Shown piece after piece: positions 62,687 to 64,000 of a DNA stretch of 64,000 bases. Made by a program: the position numbers and the translations under genes. The notes below the pieces were generated by a model that was given only the letters and a program-made list of their open reading frames with translations, made no database searches and was not told the DNA's origin. Location: assembly GCF_030272695.1 (NCBI RefSeq), contig NZ_JARFYN010000006.1:124001-188000 (forward strand). The letters run 5' to 3'. Every line of letters starts with the position of its first letter. Position 1 is the stretch's first letter. This DNA comes from Martinezella calliandrae. GTDB lineage: Bacteria; Pseudomonadota; Alphaproteobacteria; Rhizobiales; Rhizobiaceae.

Positions 62687-63589
62687 ATGGAGAAATCTCA
62701 GAACGCCGGGAGGGCGGGGTACTACCTTTATATGATCCCAGGCATGCTGGGGTTTATCCTGGTGGTGCTCGTTCCGTTGATCGCGAATTTCGCGATCAGC
62801 TTCACCACCTGGAAAGGTGGAAACATTGCGCCGCGCTATGTCGGAATTGAGAACTACCAGAGGCTTCTTGCCGATACTGTGTTCTGGAGTTCCATCCAGC
62901 ACACGATACTGTTCATCATTTCGATGACGATCGTGCCTATTCTCCTTGGGCTGGTTCTGGCGGCGGTTCTGTTCGACTATATCAGCGCGCAATTCAGCGA
63001 AACCTGGTCGAGCTTCTTTCGCGCCGGCTTCTATCTCCCACAGATTTTGCCATTGACGGCCGCGGGCGTTCTTTGGGCCTGGATCCTTAACCCGGTCGGG
63101 ATCATCAACGCGGTGCTGAAAGGGATTGGCCTGGATTTTCTGGCCAAGAACTGGCTGGGGGACGCAAGCTTTGCGCTTTGGGCGGTTTCGGCGGTCATCG
63201 TCTGGGTTCAGGTCGGCTATTGCCTTGTCGTGTTCATGTCAGGATTGGCGCGCGTGGACCCTTCGCTCTATGAAGCCGCTGAACTCGACAATGCGAGCTG
63301 GTTCGGGCGTTTCCGCTACATCACCATCCCCATGCTTATGCCTGAGATTTTTGTTGTCGCCCTTACGACGCTGATCGCGGCCCTCAAGGTCTTCGCGCCG
63401 ATCTACGTCTTGACATCCGGCGGCCCCGACAATGCGACGACAGTGCCTTCCTATCTCTCCTATTATCATTTCTTCACGACAAACCGCGTCGGCTATGCAG
63501 CGGCAATCGCGACCCTTCAGACCGCGATGACGATCGTCCTCGGCGTCGTCTTCCTGCGCATGCAGTCGAAACAAGAGGGAGAGCACTAA
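62687..63589 (+). CDS. Carbohydrate ABC transporter permease (MalF-like)
   Basis: The 300-residue permease has six membrane helices and the EAA loop VDPSLYEAAELDNASWFGRF (about 193-212). TM1 is at about 13-35. It is preceded by GGAGGAATTCG and is separated from the next permease by one base. It is the first permease of the sugar importer. Confidence 0.93.
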   Translation: MEKSQNAGRAGYYLYMIPGMLGFILVVLVPLIANFAISFTTWKGGNIAPRYVGIENYQRLLADTVFWSSIQHTILFIISMTIVPILLGLVLAAVLFDYISAQFSETWSSFFRAGFYLPQILPLTAAGVLWAWILNPVGIINAVLKGIGLDFLAKNWLGDASFALWAVSAVIVWVQVGYCLVVFMSGLARVDPSLYEAAELDNASWFGRFRYITIPMLMPEIFVVALTTLIAALKVFAPIYVLTSGGPDNATTVPSYLSYYHFFTTNRVGYAAAIATLQTAMTIVLGVVFLRMQSKQEGEH

Positions 63590-63590
63590 C

Positions 63591-64000
63591 ATGACGGCCA
63601 CAGCTTCGCTTTCGACCGAGGTTGCATCGCAAATGCATGCGCATCATGGCCCGAAGAAGGGCTTCGCTCGCTGGATCGTCCTGGCTATCCTGCTCGTCCT
63701 TCTTGCCGCCACGCTCTTTCCGTTCCTGCTGGCGGCTTTGAATGCCATCAAGACGCCGGCGGACTATGCGGCCAATGGTCCGCTTGCCTTGCCGCGTAGT
63801 TTCGACCTGACAGCGCTTCAGAACTTCTGGACCACGGTTGATTTTACCCGCAAGCTCTTCAACAGCGTTCTTATCAGCGGCTGCACAGCCATATTGGCCG
63901 TCGTCCTCAGCCTGCTCAACGCTTACGCCATCGGCATCGGGCGCGTGCGGGGCGGAAAAGCATTGCTGGTGATCTTGCTGATTTCCATCATGGCGCCTCA
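63591..64000 (+). CDS. Carbohydrate ABC transporter permease (MalG-like), 3' end cut by window
   Basis: The first 136 residues are visible: a short N-terminal tail, TM1 (ARWIVLAILLVLLAATLFPF, about 26-45), the periplasmic stretch with FWTTVDFTRKLFNSVLISGC, typical of MalG-type permeases, and TM2/TM3 starting at about residue 88. The EAA loop is beyond the window. It starts one base after the preceding permease. Confidence 0.9.
   Translation, partial: MTATASLSTEVASQMHAHHGPKKGFARWIVLAILLVLLAATLFPFLLAALNAIKTPADYAANGPLALPRSFDLTALQNFWTTVDFTRKLFNSVLISGCTAILAVVLSLLNAYAIGIGRVRGGKALLVILLISIMAP

Overview
The window looks like a chromosomal segment of a Rhizobiaceae alphaproteobacterium, most likely Rhizobium (an inference from gene content and order). 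It carries the alphaproteobacterial cell-cycle genes ctrA, chpT and sciP, the PhyR-NepR-EcfG general stress module, a Bra/Liv amino-acid importer, tetrameric sarcosine oxidase, urease, an hmu heme-uptake locus and a reductive pyrimidine catabolic cluster. I see no rRNA, tRNA, insertion sequence, prophage or CRISPR array.

Region by region. 1-6.1 kb is a cell-cycle neighbourhood: a DUF1134/EipA-type envelope gene, chpT, a single-domain response regulator, ctrA, a FliJ-like coiled-coil gene, a GNAT gene, a PqiA-like membrane gene, sciP and cysQ. GANTC methylation sites lie upstream of chpT, ctrA and sciP. 6.4-14.2 kb is one-carbon amine catabolism: soxBDAG and an FAD/GcvT-type dimethylglycine or sarcosine dehydrogenase. 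14.4-21.2 kb holds livHMGF, a DUF6867 membrane gene, the binding protein braC and a 2-hydroxyacid dehydrogenase. 21.4-28.9 kb is urease (ureD, A, B, C, E, F, G), interrupted by an LprI-like secreted protein gene, a gene with both sialyltransferase-type (GT29) motifs, and a membrane diguanylate cyclase. 28.9-33.4 kb is an RND efflux pair.

33.8-45.1 kb is a pyrimidine-degradation locus: an NMT1-type ABC importer, cupin, dihydropyrimidinase, a Zn amidohydrolase (probable beta-ureidopropionase), a RutR-like TetR regulator with a RutR-type palindrome, and the two subunits of NAD-dependent dihydropyrimidine dehydrogenase (preA, preT). 45.4-49.6 kb is the general stress locus: an HWE kinase, phyR, nepR, ecfG, and a holin-like/DUF883 pair. 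Several sites match the EcfG promoter (GGAAC, 16-17 bases, CGTT). One of them drives no ORF but is followed about 100 bases later by a strong terminator, predicting an unannotated stress-induced small RNA of about 120 nt.

49.6-56.8 kb is heme uptake (hmuVUTSP on the minus strand; a periplasmic protein, tonB, DUF2325, a 92-residue protein and an IsdG-type heme oxygenase on the plus strand), with two TGA-N9-TCA iron-responsive boxes. 57-58 kb has a DUF423 gene and a truncated hemoglobin. 58-64 kb is a LacI-controlled carbohydrate cluster (Gfo/Idh dehydrogenase, sugar isomerase, ABC importer) that runs off the window end.

Start codons were chosen from ribosome-binding sites, family N-termini and gene overlaps, so several are shorter than the longest open frame. 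All family assignments come from reading the sequence and remembered family motifs; no database search was run.
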